The notes: generated by a model not told the origin, from the letters alone. Shown: positions 33,348-42,409, counted from the first letter of the stretch. The stretch: 58,688 nucleotides of DNA from Methanofastidiosum sp. (GCA_020854815.1 JAHKLW010000022.1:1-58688); one strand, 5' to 3'. A program made the numbers and translations.

Positions 33348-34795
33348 GTAACGAAACGCTTGCAGTCCAAAAGCTTTGGAACTATTGCAATGTCCTAAGA
33401 GACGATGGAGTAAGTTACGGCGATTATGTAGAGCAACTAACATACTTATTATTTCTAAAAATGGATGATGAGCAAACTAAGCCTCCGTTTAGCAGAGAGT
33501 CAAAGATACCAAAAAATCTTAACTGGGAGAGCCTTCTAAAAAAGGATGGTGATGAGCTTGAAGTTCATTACAGGCATATTCTAGAATCTTTAGGGAAAGA
33601 AAAGGGGATGATAGGTGTCATCTTCAGAAAAGCCCAGAATAAAATTCAGGACCCTGCAAAACTAAAGAGGCTTGTCATGCTTATTGAAGGAGAAGAAACC
33701 TGGATGGGTATGGGTATCGATGTAAAGGGTGCAATCTATGAAGGCTTACTACAAAAGAATGCAGAAGATATCAAAAGTGGCGCCGGTCAGTACTTCACCC
33801 CTAGAGCACTAATCAAAGCAATGGTTGAAGTGATAAGGCCAAAACCTGGTGAAACTATCTGTGACCCGGCATGCGGGACAGGGGGATTCCTTTTAGCTTC
33901 TTATGACCTAATCTCTAAATATCCGCTAAATGTTGAAGAGAAGAAATTCTTAAGAGAAGGCACATTTCACGGTTGGGACATTGTGGATAGTGTTGTAAGG
34001 CTCTGCACAATGAACCTCTACTTGCATGGGATTGGTGGAGAGGAAAGCCCAATAGTAACTGACGATGCACTTGCATCTGACCCTGGAGATAGGTTTGACA
34101 TAGTGCTCACTAACCCGCCATTTGGAAAGAAGAGTAGCATTACTATAGTAAATGGCGAGGGAAAGATTGAAAAAGAATCACTGACATACCAGAGAAATGA
34201 CTTCTGGGCAACTACTTCTAACAAGCAGCTAAACTTCCTGCAGCACGTTAAAACTCTACTAAAAATAAATGGCAGGGCCGCAATAGTCGTCCCTGATAAC
34301 GTGCTTTTCGAAGGTGGGGCTGGAGAAACACTCAGAAAAAGACTCTTACAGCAGTGTGATGTCCACACACTTTTAAGACTCCCAACTGGGATCTTCTATG
34401 CGCAAGGTGTAAAGGCAAACGTGCTATTCTTTGATAAAAGGCCGGCAAGTGAAAAACCTTGGACAGAAAAACTCTGGATATATGATCTAAGGACTAACAT
34501 TCACTTCACCCTGAAAACAAACACTCTAAGATATGAAGATCTAGTAGACTTCATAAAATGCTATAATCCAGAAAATAGGCACGAGAGACGAGAAACTGAA
34601 AGGTTCAAAGCATTTACCTATGGAGAGGTCATGAAAAGAGACAAAACAAATCTAGATATCTTCTGGCTAAAAGACAATAGCCTTGGCGACTCAGAAAATC
34701 TTCCAGACCCAAAGCTACTAGCTTTAGAAATTGCAGAAGATTTAGAGTCGGCGCTTGACGAGTTTAAAAGAATATATGAAGAATTAGAAGAATAA
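33344..34795 (+). CDS. hsdM: Type I N6-adenine DNA methyltransferase HsdM
   Basis: 483 residues, ATGA-overlapping the hsdS stop. N-terminal HsdM domain (LWNYCNVLRDDGVSYGDYVEQLTYLLFLKMDD), then the methyltransferase with GAGQYFTPRALIKAMVE, motif I CDPACGTGGFLLASYD (about 172-187) and catalytic motif IV NPPFG (about 256-260). The complete set implies a functional R2M2S enzyme, which would leave m6A at a bipartite site in this genome. Confidence 0.96.
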   Translation: MSNETLAVQKLWNYCNVLRDDGVSYGDYVEQLTYLLFLKMDDEQTKPPFSRESKIPKNLNWESLLKKDGDELEVHYRHILESLGKEKGMIGVIFRKAQNKIQDPAKLKRLVMLIEGEETWMGMGIDVKGAIYEGLLQKNAEDIKSGAGQYFTPRALIKAMVEVIRPKPGETICDPACGTGGFLLASYDLISKYPLNVEEKKFLREGTFHGWDIVDSVVRLCTMNLYLHGIGGEESPIVTDDALASDPGDRFDIVLTNPPFGKKSSITIVNGEGKIEKESLTYQRNDFWATTSNKQLNFLQHVKTLLKINGRAAIVVPDNVLFEGGAGETLRKRLLQQCDVHTLLRLPTGIFYAQGVKANVLFFDKRPASEKPWTEKLWIYDLRTNIHFTLKTNTLRYEDLVDFIKCYNPENRHERRETERFKAFTYGEVMKRDKTNLDIFWLKDNSLGDSENLPDPKLLALEIAEDLESALDEFKRIYEELEE

Positions 34796-34799
34796 TAAA

Positions 34800-35099
34800 T
34801 TAAAGAAGCTTATTCTCCTTCAATATTCTGACAACTTCATCATAAACTTCGTTTAGATCCGTCTCGCTTTTTGCACCGGTAATAATGTACTTGCCATTTT
34901 TGTATATTGTAACGTGCCTTCTTTCTCCATTAATCATGACCTTTACAAGGAGCGCAGGATATGTCTCTGGATTGTATTCGGCATGAACAAAGTCAATGAT
35001 ACTGTATGCCTTTACTATATCTACATCATTTGGAAATCTTCCAGTTGCAACAATATTTGTTATTATAGGTCTTGTCCCAAAGGGTACATCTTTCTTCAT
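34800..35099 (-). CDS. Single-repeat TBP-like protein (half-TBP)
   Basis: 99 residues that align with one repeat (about 85-90 residues) of TATA-binding protein. PIITNIVATGRFPNDVDI corresponds to IVNIVASxDL. Later, HAEYNPETYPALLVKV corresponds to xYNPExFPGLVYR, and VTIYKNGKYIITGAKSETD corresponds to xLIFxSGKxVxTGAKS. Full TBP has two such repeats, and this gene stops after one. The two positions that hold DNA-intercalating phenylalanines in TBP are both tyrosine here (YPA; IYKNGK). A homodimer could mimic a full saddle, but DNA binding is unproven. ATG 35099 is chosen because GGATGATTTTG precedes it; another ATG lies three codons upstream. Convergent with hsdM (4-nt gap). Confidence 0.75.
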   Translation of the reverse strand: MKKDVPFGTRPIITNIVATGRFPNDVDIVKAYSIIDFVHAEYNPETYPALLVKVMINGERRHVTIYKNGKYIITGAKSETDLNEVYDEVVRILKENKLL

Positions 35100-35291
35100 C
35101 AAAATCATCCTTCATTAGCTATATTATTAGTATTGTTGGCACTAGTATATAAGCTTTTATTTTTAACTTCTTTAAAATATAGCCCCTTGACTATTTTTTT
35201 CATAAAATTAAATGAAAAACAGTAATAAATATATATTAAGAACTATATTTAGTATTGACATGCTAATAATTTTATTATATGGGCGCAACTC

Positions 35292-36074
35292 TTGAAAAAA
35301 AAATTTGAAAAAGAAATAAGTTTTAATAATAACGAAATTGATTCTAAAACTTTAAAGATATTCTTTGATAAATCTCCATTTGCAATTCAATCATTAAATG
35401 AATCTGGCCATATTCTAAATGTAAGTAAAGCATGGCTTGATATCTTGGGGTATTCAAAAGAAGATATAATTGGAAAATCATTTCGTGATTTCCTCTCTGA
35501 TAATTGTAAAGACCATTTCAGTGAATGCTTTCCTAAATTTAAAGAAATGGGCCAAATAAGTGATGCAGAATTAGAAATGAAAAAGAAAAATGGGGATATA
35601 GTCTTTGTATCTTTTAATGGTAAAATTATTCATGATGACAAAGGAAATTTTAAACAAACTTTCTGTTTCTTGAGCGATATAACTAATCGTAAGACAATCG
35701 AGACAGAATTGAGTGAAAGCGAAGAAAAGTTTAGAGAGCTTTACAATAACATGAGTACTTGTATGGCAATCTATCAAGCCATTGATGACGGGCAGGATTT
35801 CGTTATCAAAGGCATTAACAAGGCAGGAGAGGAAAAAAGCAAAGTAAAAATAGAAGAAATCAAAGGCAAACGTGTTTCAGATGTATTTCCAAGTGTAAAA
35901 GAAATCGGACTATTTGATATTTTTAAGAAAGTCTATGCCACCGGCAAACCTGAATATCTTCCAACAAAGTTTTACAAGGATAGTAGGATGTCCCATTGGG
36001 TAGAAAACCTGTTTTTAAAAATCTTGGATTCTTTCCTATTACCTCTGAAGGTTTATACCCAGTTAAATCGATAA
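35292..36074 (+). pseudogene. 5' part of a PAS sensor gene, truncated at a rearrangement
   Basis: Two PAS domains are readable: about 20-140 (IFFDKSPFAIQSLNESGHIL, LGYSKEDIIGKSFRDF) and 145-240 (FRELYNNMSTCMAIYQAI, DVFPSVKEIGLFDIFKKV). The similarity stops abruptly after DSRMSHWVEN; in related PAS domains that motif continues into another strand and a DIT ending. The remaining 24 residues are antisense sequence of the facing PAS gene. The start is also uncertain: TTG at 35292, or ATG 35279 with one base too many or few in the A9 run 35295-35303. Any kinase or output domain has been lost. Confidence 0.75.
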
Positions 36075-37427
36075 ACTTTGGATTTACATAATTTATGAAT
36101 CCATTTTTATCTGTTATAACAACTATTGTCGGGGCTTGCTCAATAGCGTTGTATAAAAGTTTTATTTCTCCTTCTAATCTTTTTCTATCTGTGATATCTC
36201 TTGATATGTTCAAGATTACGTTTTTCCCTTTCAGTTTTAGTTTTGTTGCAACTACTTCCACGTAAAATAATCTTCCATGTTTATCAATATCTAATACTTC
36301 AAATGGTTTTTCTCCATATTTTTCTAATTCTCTTTTTATTGTCTTACCGGCTTTACCTCTTAACTCGGGAGCTTGTAGGTCTGGAATTATTAATGAAAGA
36401 AACTCATTTTTTGAATAGCCAAATTTTCTACACGCCGCTTCATTTACATCAATTATTGAATCATCTTCAGCTACTAAGAGCATGGGATCATTGGCCTTCT
36501 CAAAATATAGCCTAAATCTTTCTTCACTTTCCTTTAGTTCTTCTTCCATATTTTTCCTATCAGTAATATCATTACCTACCGAAAGTAGAGCCTTAATATC
36601 TCCTTTTTTATCCAGTATAGGTTTATTGGTCCAATAAATCCATGCCCGTTCTCCATTCTTTTTTATGTTTTCATTAATGTGCCGAGTATATTTCTCTACA
36701 TCAAAATAAATCTCAGATATCAGATTTTCTAAAATTCTTCCTGTAGATTCAATTCGAGGGATACACGTTTCTTGCCATTTTTTTCCTATTAGTTCTTCCT
36801 CTTTGTAACCAAAAAAATCCAATCCAAATTCATTCATTGAAAGAATTATTCCATCTTTGTCAAATTTTGCAATTATGCTATTTGCATTTTCCACTAGCTC
36901 CCTATACTTCTCTTCACTTTTTCTTAGTTTTTCTTTTTCACGTTCAAGTTCATATTTTTTCAAAACATTGTCAAGGTCTGTTTCTATGATTGTCTTAAAC
37001 TCATTGATTAAATCTTTATAAGTTGTGGCCTTTGGATTATCTTTGTAATCAAGGACACATATTGTCCCAAAAATTGATTATCTGGCCACTGGAGAGGAAA
37101 TCCAAGGTAATACACCATTCCAAGAGGTATATCTGGATTGTGATCCCACTCTATATCTTTAGTAGCATCAGGGACTAACAAGGACTCATGCTTTTGCATT
37201 ACAGTTTCACAATAAAGCCCGGTATTAAGATTAGCTCTTTCACCCTTATGATAAGGATTACCTTCAGTTTTACTAGATATAAAAACTTCAATCTCAGGAG
37301 GGTCAGCCTTCATTATTAAACCGGCTGGAACTCCGATTTGTTTCGCCATTAAATTCACAATTCTCTGCCATTTATCTAATATTTCTTTAGGCAAATCAGG
37401 CTTTTCTGTAATATGTAAATCGGGCAT
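35923..37427 (-). pseudogene. GAF-PAS-PAS-PAS sensor gene, frameshifted and 3'-truncated
   Basis: A GAF domain begins at ATG 37427 (MPDLHITEKPDLPKEILDKW, GYPY-like GLYCETVM, YYLGFPLQWPDNQF). At the T5 run 37069-37073 the frame slips by one. The next frame continues GAF (GTICVLDYKDNPKATTYKDL) and runs without interruption into KKYELEREKEKLRKSEEKY and three PAS domains (NSIIAKFDKDGIILSMNEFG; NDPMLLVAEDDSIIDVNEAA; PTIVVITDKNGFINYVNP). The third PAS breaks off at PRFLKTGFLPN near 36000, where antisense of the plus-strand PAS gene begins; the frame ends at 35923. No transmitter domain remains. Both lesions together make it non-functional as a full-length sensor. Confidence 0.78.
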
Positions 37428-37477
37428 TATAATCAAACTTAACTTATATTTTTATTATTATATAAATTTTCTGCATT

Positions 37478-38926
37478 TTACATCCCAAACCTTTCATCTC
37501 TCCACCTTTTTGGTATTGTGGAGAAGATTATTTTAGAAAAAAATAATAAAATGGTCAAGGTAACAATTAGGGTGACTAAAGAAATGGAATAATTAAACTT
37601 TATAGAAAATGAAACAATAACCATAACTATCAATGGAGGGGTAACAAGAGCAAAGAATTTACTTAGTACTTTGGCATCGAAAAGCATAGTGTTTGTCTTC
37701 AAACCTGTCAATCTTGCAGTTACACCAACAACATAGATATTTGTGACAAGGGCAACAGTTAAAGCCAATGGCAGCAGATCAATTTCATTTCTTATGATGG
37801 ATATACCAATGACATAGACTAAAGAAAGCCCAACAGTTAATAAAAAGTAAAATAACAGTTTTGCTTTTATCGCCATATCAACTGAAATGGGCTGATAATT
37901 TAGGAATTCATTTGTCTCAAAATTATTGAGCCATGAATACGTCATGACACCAAAGAATCCTACCATGCTTCCATAAAATATCGCATTGTAATCAATTTCT
38001 ACTCCAAGGCTTATCTCAAACAGAGAGACTATAAAATAAATACCAAGCAATGGCCCGATAAATCCCATTATAACTGGCCCAAATCCCCCGCTTCTCTTAA
38101 GTTCCAAAAATTCTTTAGCCAGTAGGGTTTTCATGCTTCCTGTAAAGGCGAATCTACTTTCGGCTGATGATATTTCCTCTTGATACTTGTTTGTTTTCTC
38201 TTCAAACCTCTCTTTCATTGAAAGGATGGCAAGTATTGAAAATAGAAATGCAAGAATCACCGGGATAAAGAAAGAAGAAACACCGCCATTTTCCAAGTAT
38301 CCAATAGGGAAGATTATCCGCTCAATAAGGAAATCGTCCAAAATAAACCTAAGAGAAAGAACTCCGAGGATTCCCAAAATAAAAACTACAAGTAACTTAC
38401 TAGATATAATTGAAATCGAAGAGGAGAGAAAGCTCAAAGACATTCCTAGCATGAAAGTAATAGTTAAGATGATAAAAATAAGAACTACAAATGAAAGACT
38501 AAAGCCAGATATGGGTATAGAAACTAATGCCCCTAATGTAAAAGGTATGATTGAATAGAATAGGTAAAATACGGCATCTTTTAAGAAAAAATAAGACATT
38601 ACCTTCCTTAAAGAAATTGGAAAAAGTTTTGGTAATTGAAGGATAAGATTGATCTCCCCAAATCGTCGTGTCATTACCTCTTCCCCAATCTTTCCTAAAA
38701 ATCCCACAACAAAACCATAAAAAAATGCGCCTAGATTTAGAAACAAGATAGCTTTGTATAGCCCCATTGAGTTTATTATAACTGGGGAAGAAAGAGAGAG
38801 AATAAAAGAAAGTACAAATATTATTACTGGAAAAAATATTGATCCAACTGCCCCAACAAAGGACTTGTGGAGCCTTAACTCTTCCTTTATCATCAAAACA
38901 AATAGATCTAAGTCTAGAAAGGACAT
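37478..38926 (-). CDS. ABC transporter permease, probably an exporter
   Basis: 482-residue protein with about twelve hydrophobic helices in two blocks. The blocks are separated by a charged segment around residues 230-270 (KERFEEKTNKYQEEISSAES). It encodes no ATP-binding domain and starts 2 nt after the ABC ATPase gene, so the two form one transporter. Substrate unknown; the layout resembles ABC-2-type permeases for small molecules, lipids or peptides. Confidence 0.8.
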   Translation of the reverse strand: MSFLDLDLFVLMIKEELRLHKSFVGAVGSIFFPVIIFVLSFILSLSSPVIINSMGLYKAILFLNLGAFFYGFVVGFLGKIGEEVMTRRFGEINLILQLPKLFPISLRKVMSYFFLKDAVFYLFYSIIPFTLGALVSIPISGFSLSFVVLIFIILTITFMLGMSLSFLSSSISIISSKLLVVFILGILGVLSLRFILDDFLIERIIFPIGYLENGGVSSFFIPVILAFLFSILAILSMKERFEEKTNKYQEEISSAESRFAFTGSMKTLLAKEFLELKRSGGFGPVIMGFIGPLLGIYFIVSLFEISLGVEIDYNAIFYGSMVGFFGVMTYSWLNNFETNEFLNYQPISVDMAIKAKLLFYFLLTVGLSLVYVIGISIIRNEIDLLPLALTVALVTNIYVVGVTARLTGLKTNTMLFDAKVLSKFFALVTPPLIVMVIVSFSIKFNYSISLVTLIVTLTILLFFSKIIFSTIPKRWRDERFGM

Positions 38927-38928
38927 TT

Positions 38929-39639
38929 TTACTCCTCTATAAGTCTCATGAATGTATCCTCTAGATGCTCGCCTTTCTTTAATCTAATTTTCTCTAGACT
39001 TCCCTGCGCAATTATCTTCCCTTTATTGATTACGGCAACTTCTGTGCATAGTTTTTCTGCAATCTCTAAAATATGAGTACACATGAATATTGTGCAGCCT
39101 TCCTTGACTAGATTAAAGAGGTAATCTCTAATCTTTCTCTGAAATATTGGGTCAAGATTTATGAAAGGCTCGTCAAGAAATAATAACTTTGGCTCGTGGA
39201 TAAATGCAGCAGAAAGCATCAGTTTCTGCCTCTGGCCTTTAGAAAGATCCTTACACAATATTTCCTTCTTTTCCTCTATCTCAAAGAATCCAATCCACTT
39301 GGAAACTTTTTCATTGATATTATCAACGTTTCTTAATCTGCAGACAAACTTTAGGAACTCTTCAGCAGTTAGAAAAGAAGGTGGGCTTTCAGCTTCTGGT
39401 ACAATCCCGGAGATTCTTTTGATCCCAATTGAGTCTGCTGTTGGAACGCCCATTACCTCTGCATCCCCAGAATCTTGATCAATCTGCCCTGTTAAGATCC
39501 GGAGAAGTGTAGTTTTGCCTGCTCCATTTGGGCCCAAAAGACCAAAGAACTCTCCTTTTTTGACTTTTAGATTTATTCCATCAAGTGCTTTGTAATCCCC
39601 AAAGTTCTTTGAGATATTACGAGAAATGATTGCAGACAT
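38929..39639 (-). CDS. ABC transporter ATP-binding protein
   Basis: 236-residue ATPase: Walker A GLLGPNGAGKTTLLRIL, Q-loop region GIVPEAESPPSFLTAEEFLKF, signature LSKGQRQKLMLSA, Walker B LLFLDEPFINLDP and switch CTHILEIAEKL. It belongs to the CcmA/NatA-like class that pairs with ABC-2 permeases. First gene of the pair. TTTAAGAT-like sequence about 25 nt upstream of the ATG suggests a leaderless mRNA. Confidence 0.93.
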   Translation of the reverse strand: MSAIISRNISKNFGDYKALDGINLKVKKGEFFGLLGPNGAGKTTLLRILTGQIDQDSGDAEVMGVPTADSIGIKRISGIVPEAESPPSFLTAEEFLKFVCRLRNVDNINEKVSKWIGFFEIEEKKEILCKDLSKGQRQKLMLSAAFIHEPKLLFLDEPFINLDPIFQRKIRDYLFNLVKEGCTIFMCTHILEIAEKLCTEVAVINKGKIIAQGSLEKIRLKKGEHLEDTFMRLIEE

Positions 39640-39771
39640 AATGATTTATAGAAATGCTTCATATTTAAGATTACCCAACTATTTTGTGAAAAATACAAAT
39701 ATTCATAATAGTCTGTATAAAAAGTATTAGAAAATAATTTATAGAAAAGAGTTATTGTATCTAATGATATT

Positions 39772-40345
39772 ATGGCAAAAAGTGTTTTAGTCACATATGG
39801 TAGTAGGTACGGATGCACAGAGGAAGTATCTAAAGAAATTGGAAAAGTATTAGAAAAAGAAGGATTAAAGGTAAGTTTAATTAATCTTGAAATAGATAAG
39901 AATCCCCCGATATAGAAAAATATGATGCTTTTTTAGTCGGCTCGGGAATAAAGATTGGCAAATGGACAAAAGAAACGGATAATTTTCTCAAGAAGAATAA
40001 AGAACTATTAAAAAATAAAATATTGGGGCTTTATACATGTTCAGGACTTGCTATTGAAGATGCAGATAAAGCAAAGAAACATATATGGAAGAAAAAATGG
40101 AAAAACTAGGTATTGATGCACAATTATTCGATGTTTTCCCAGGAAGATCTATACTAACAGACTTTGACCTTTCCAATCCCAAGATTGGATTTATAGAAAG
40201 AAAAATTATAGAACAGGCAGCTAAGGCTCAAGCGAAGGACAATAAACCAATAAAAATTGATGATAGATGGAAGGATGACCCCGGAGGTTTGAAAGAGATT
40301 AGATCTTTTGCTTCAAGTTTTGCAGAACTTGTAAACTCTAAATAG
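39772..40345 (+). pseudogene. Flavodoxin-domain protein gene with two frameshifts
   Basis: ATG 39772 gives SVLVTYGSRYGCTEEVSKEI (FMN-loop start of HemG-like/flavodoxin_5 proteins) and continues to LINLEIDKN. At the C5 run near 39903-39907 the frame must change to continue DIEKYDAFLVGSGIKIGKW, TKETDNFLKKN and ILGLYTCSGLAIEDADKAKK. A second change near 40082 leads to MEEKMEKLGIDAQLFDVFPG through to the stop at 40345. Without both shifts only fragments are made; the downstream 86 codons stay open from an internal ATG at 40085. Likely function before decay: a small flavoprotein related to protoporphyrinogen dehydrogenase or flavodoxin. Confidence 0.82.
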
Positions 40346-40359
40346 TCATTGGTTAGATA

Positions 40360-40938
40360 TTAGCAAACTGTGTAATTTAGGTAGTCCATCTGTACTTGTA
40401 TCTTTTCTCTAATTTCTTTTCCCATAATCTTTTCACAGAGAAAAAGCCCCAAATCAATAGCAGAGGATACTCCCCGGGCAGTTATAATATTCCCATCCTC
40501 AACTATCCTGCAATCTGAAACGTTATTTGTATATTTCTTCAAATCTTCCATAACGACTCTGTGAGTTGTTGCTTTCTTATCGTTTAGTTTTCCCATTACA
40601 CCTAGTAGTAGAGATGCGTAACATACAGTGCATATCACAGTAGTATCTGGTATTTTTCCTAACCAGTCCAAAAATTCTTTATTTTCCATTAATTCAAAGA
40701 CTCCTTTACCGCCAGGGATTATGACATAATCGTAACTGGACAAATCATTTCTGACTTTTGTTGGAACAATCTCTAGCCCCTCTACAGATATTACCCTATC
40801 AGTAAATGAGCAGACATCGTACTCAATTTGATTTGAGAATCCCATAGTTTTAATTCTAGTCAATGGATCGTATGCTCCAACAAAATCGAGAGTGGTTAGA
40901 TTGTTATAAATTATAAAAGCTATTCTCATGGAACTCAT
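40360..40938 (-). CDS. DJ-1/PfpI family protein
   Basis: 192 residues. RIAFIIYNNLTTLDFVGAYDPL is the usual start with the conserved acidic Asp. YDYVIIPGGKGVFEL and ICTVCYASLLLG (nucleophile-elbow Cys) follow, then KKATTHRVVMEDLKKY and ITARGVSSAIDLGLFLCEKI. It resembles the transcriptional-regulator-type class I amidotransferase domain and isonitrile-hydratase-like proteins, without an AraC HTH. Catalytic activity and substrate unknown. Divergent from azlC. Confidence 0.87.
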   Translation of the reverse strand: MSSMRIAFIIYNNLTTLDFVGAYDPLTRIKTMGFSNQIEYDVCSFTDRVISVEGLEIVPTKVRNDLSSYDYVIIPGGKGVFELMENKEFLDWLGKIPDTTVICTVCYASLLLGVMGKLNDKKATTHRVVMEDLKKYTNNVSDCRIVEDGNIITARGVSSAIDLGLFLCEKIMGKEIREKIQVQMDYLNYTVC

Positions 40939-41068
40939 AATATCAAATAAGAATAATCCTTAAATAATTTATTACTTGCAATAAGAAATTAGTAATGTTT
41001 ATAAAAAGATTATCATCTGAAAAATTAAATAAATAAAACAATCTTTGAAATAAATAAAGGCGAAATCG

Positions 41069-41758
41069 ATGAAATCAAACTTTATAAAAGGGTTTTCGGC
41101 CACCATACCTGTTGCTTTATCTGTATGTGCATATGGTCTTGTTCTTGGGGTTCTTGCATACTCTAAAGGAGTTACTTTTATTGAATTACTGTTAATGGAT
41201 GTTATCACTTTTGCAGGCTCTGCACAACTACTAATGGTAGAACTCTGGAAAGATCCACTGCCGTTTACAGAGATGCTTTTTGCAGTTTTTGCGATTAATT
41301 TAAGATATCTATTAATTGGAGCTTCACTGACACCGCTTTTCAAAGGAAGCTCATTGTTCGAAAAGGCGGCATTGATGCATCTTGTTGCGGATGAAAACTG
41401 GGCAGTGACAATGGCAAGATTAAAAAAAGAAAAGATTAATCCCTATTTCCTTTTTGGTGGAGGGATATGCCTTGTTATATGTTGGCTAATTAGTACTCTG
41501 GCAGGCCATACTTTTGGATTTATAATATCAGACCCTTATTCAGCGGGACTCGATTTTGTCATAATTATAATTTTTACAGCGTTGGTAGCCAGCTTCTACG
41601 ACGGAAAAGACAGTGTTTTACCGTGGGTAGTTGCTGCAATATTTGCTTATCTCTCTTTTGTGTTTATACCTGGAAAATGGTATATTGTAATAGGAGGGAT
41701 TACAGGAGCTTTGATTTATTCGATTCAAAAACATTTTAGAGGTGTCGAAAGTGAATGA
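41069..41758 (+). CDS. azlC: AzlC-family branched-chain amino-acid exporter, large subunit
   Basis: 229 residues, five to six helices. The family start GFSATIPVALSVCAYGLVLGVLA is followed by FIELLLMDVITFAGSAQLLMVELW, FAVFAINLRYLLIGASLTP and HLVADENWAVTMA. Works with the small subunit AzlD encoded next, with which it overlaps by 8 nt. SD AAAGGCGAAATCG precedes the ATG. Confidence 0.92.
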   Translation: MKSNFIKGFSATIPVALSVCAYGLVLGVLAYSKGVTFIELLLMDVITFAGSAQLLMVELWKDPLPFTEMLFAVFAINLRYLLIGASLTPLFKGSSLFEKAALMHLVADENWAVTMARLKKEKINPYFLFGGGICLVICWLISTLAGHTFGFIISDPYSAGLDFVIIIIFTALVASFYDGKDSVLPWVVAAIFAYLSFVFIPGKWYIVIGGITGALIYSIQKHFRGVESE

Positions 41759-42056
41759 TTTTGACATGCTAGCGATAACCTTGATAATACTTGCAGGGGT
41801 AATCACATACTCTTTAAGATTTGGAGGGTTATTAGTTGGAAATATGCTATCGAAGCACAAGTTTATCGAAAATTTGATAAAAGCTTTGCCTGGAACTCTT
41901 CTTCTCTCTTTTATCGTTCCCAGTATAGTGTCTGAAGGAGTATCTGGGGCGATTAGTGCTTTAGCTGCAGGATTAATAGCAAAGAAAACAAACAATGTCC
42001 TTATTGCACTAGTGGCAGGTATGGCAATTATAATTTTATTCAGAAATTTTCTATAA
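41751..42056 (+). CDS. azlD: AzlD-family exporter small subunit
   Basis: About 101 residues, four helices: LAITLIILAGVITYSLRFGG, LVGNMLSKHKFIENLIKALPG and a glycine/alanine-rich end with LIAKKTNNVLIALVAGMAIIILFR. A GTG at 41751 within the azlC end (GTGAATGA) is preferred, with GGTGTCGAAA just upstream; a GTG at 41742 is the longer option. Overlap with azlC implies coupled translation of the AzlCD complex. Confidence 0.88.
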   Translation: MNDFDMLAITLIILAGVITYSLRFGGLLVGNMLSKHKFIENLIKALPGTLLLSFIVPSIVSEGVSGAISALAAGLIAKKTNNVLIALVAGMAIIILFRNFL

Positions 42057-42064
42057 AAAAGATG

Positions 42065-42409
42065 CTAATTTTTTCCTTTTCCGAGTAAATTCATTAAAGC
42101 GGTAAATGGAGTTTCTTTTGGGAAGATTCTTACAGTCATCTTGCTATCACAATTTTCAAAAACTATAGTTCCAGAACTTTTTGCTTTATAAACGCAGAAT
42201 TTCCCATTTATAGCAACTAACTCGACACAACCAGTAGATATACTTTGATTAATTGTTACATTTGTCGGGCATACGAAAAAATTATCCCCAACTTTTAAAG
42301 TGTCTTTCTCAAGTATTACAGAAACACAGTCTTCAGATAAAACCGACGTCGTTCCTAAGAACGAGAGTAACAATAATAAGCCGATACTTATAGAAATTTT
42401 TTTCTTCAT
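42065..42409 (-). CDS. Small secreted protein of unknown function
   Basis: From the ATG at 42409: a signal peptide (KKKISISIGLLLLLSFLG to VLS) and a beta-rich domain of about 85 residues with four cysteines (DCVSVILEKD, FVCPTNVTI, STGCVELV, FCVYKAKSSG, ENCDSKMTVRIF). These could form disulfides. The upstream ATG at 42451 would put a polar stretch before the signal peptide, so the internal start (with GGCGTG before it) is preferred. Convergent with azlD (8-nt gap). Confidence 0.6.
   Translation of the reverse strand: MKKKISISIGLLLLLSFLGTTSVLSEDCVSVILEKDTLKVGDNFFVCPTNVTINQSISTGCVELVAINGKFCVYKAKSSGTIVFENCDSKMTVRIFPKETPFTALMNLLGKGKN

Noticed and set aside
29260-35099. Defence island with additional systems
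   Set aside because: Only the type I enzyme is recognisable; flanking genes (EamA transporter, half-TBP, PAS proteins) have no defence signature.
39772-40345. Programmed frameshifting in the flavodoxin gene
   Set aside because: Two shifts are needed, with no slippery heptamer plus stem-loop visible, and other accessory genes nearby are also broken; decay or sequence error is simpler.
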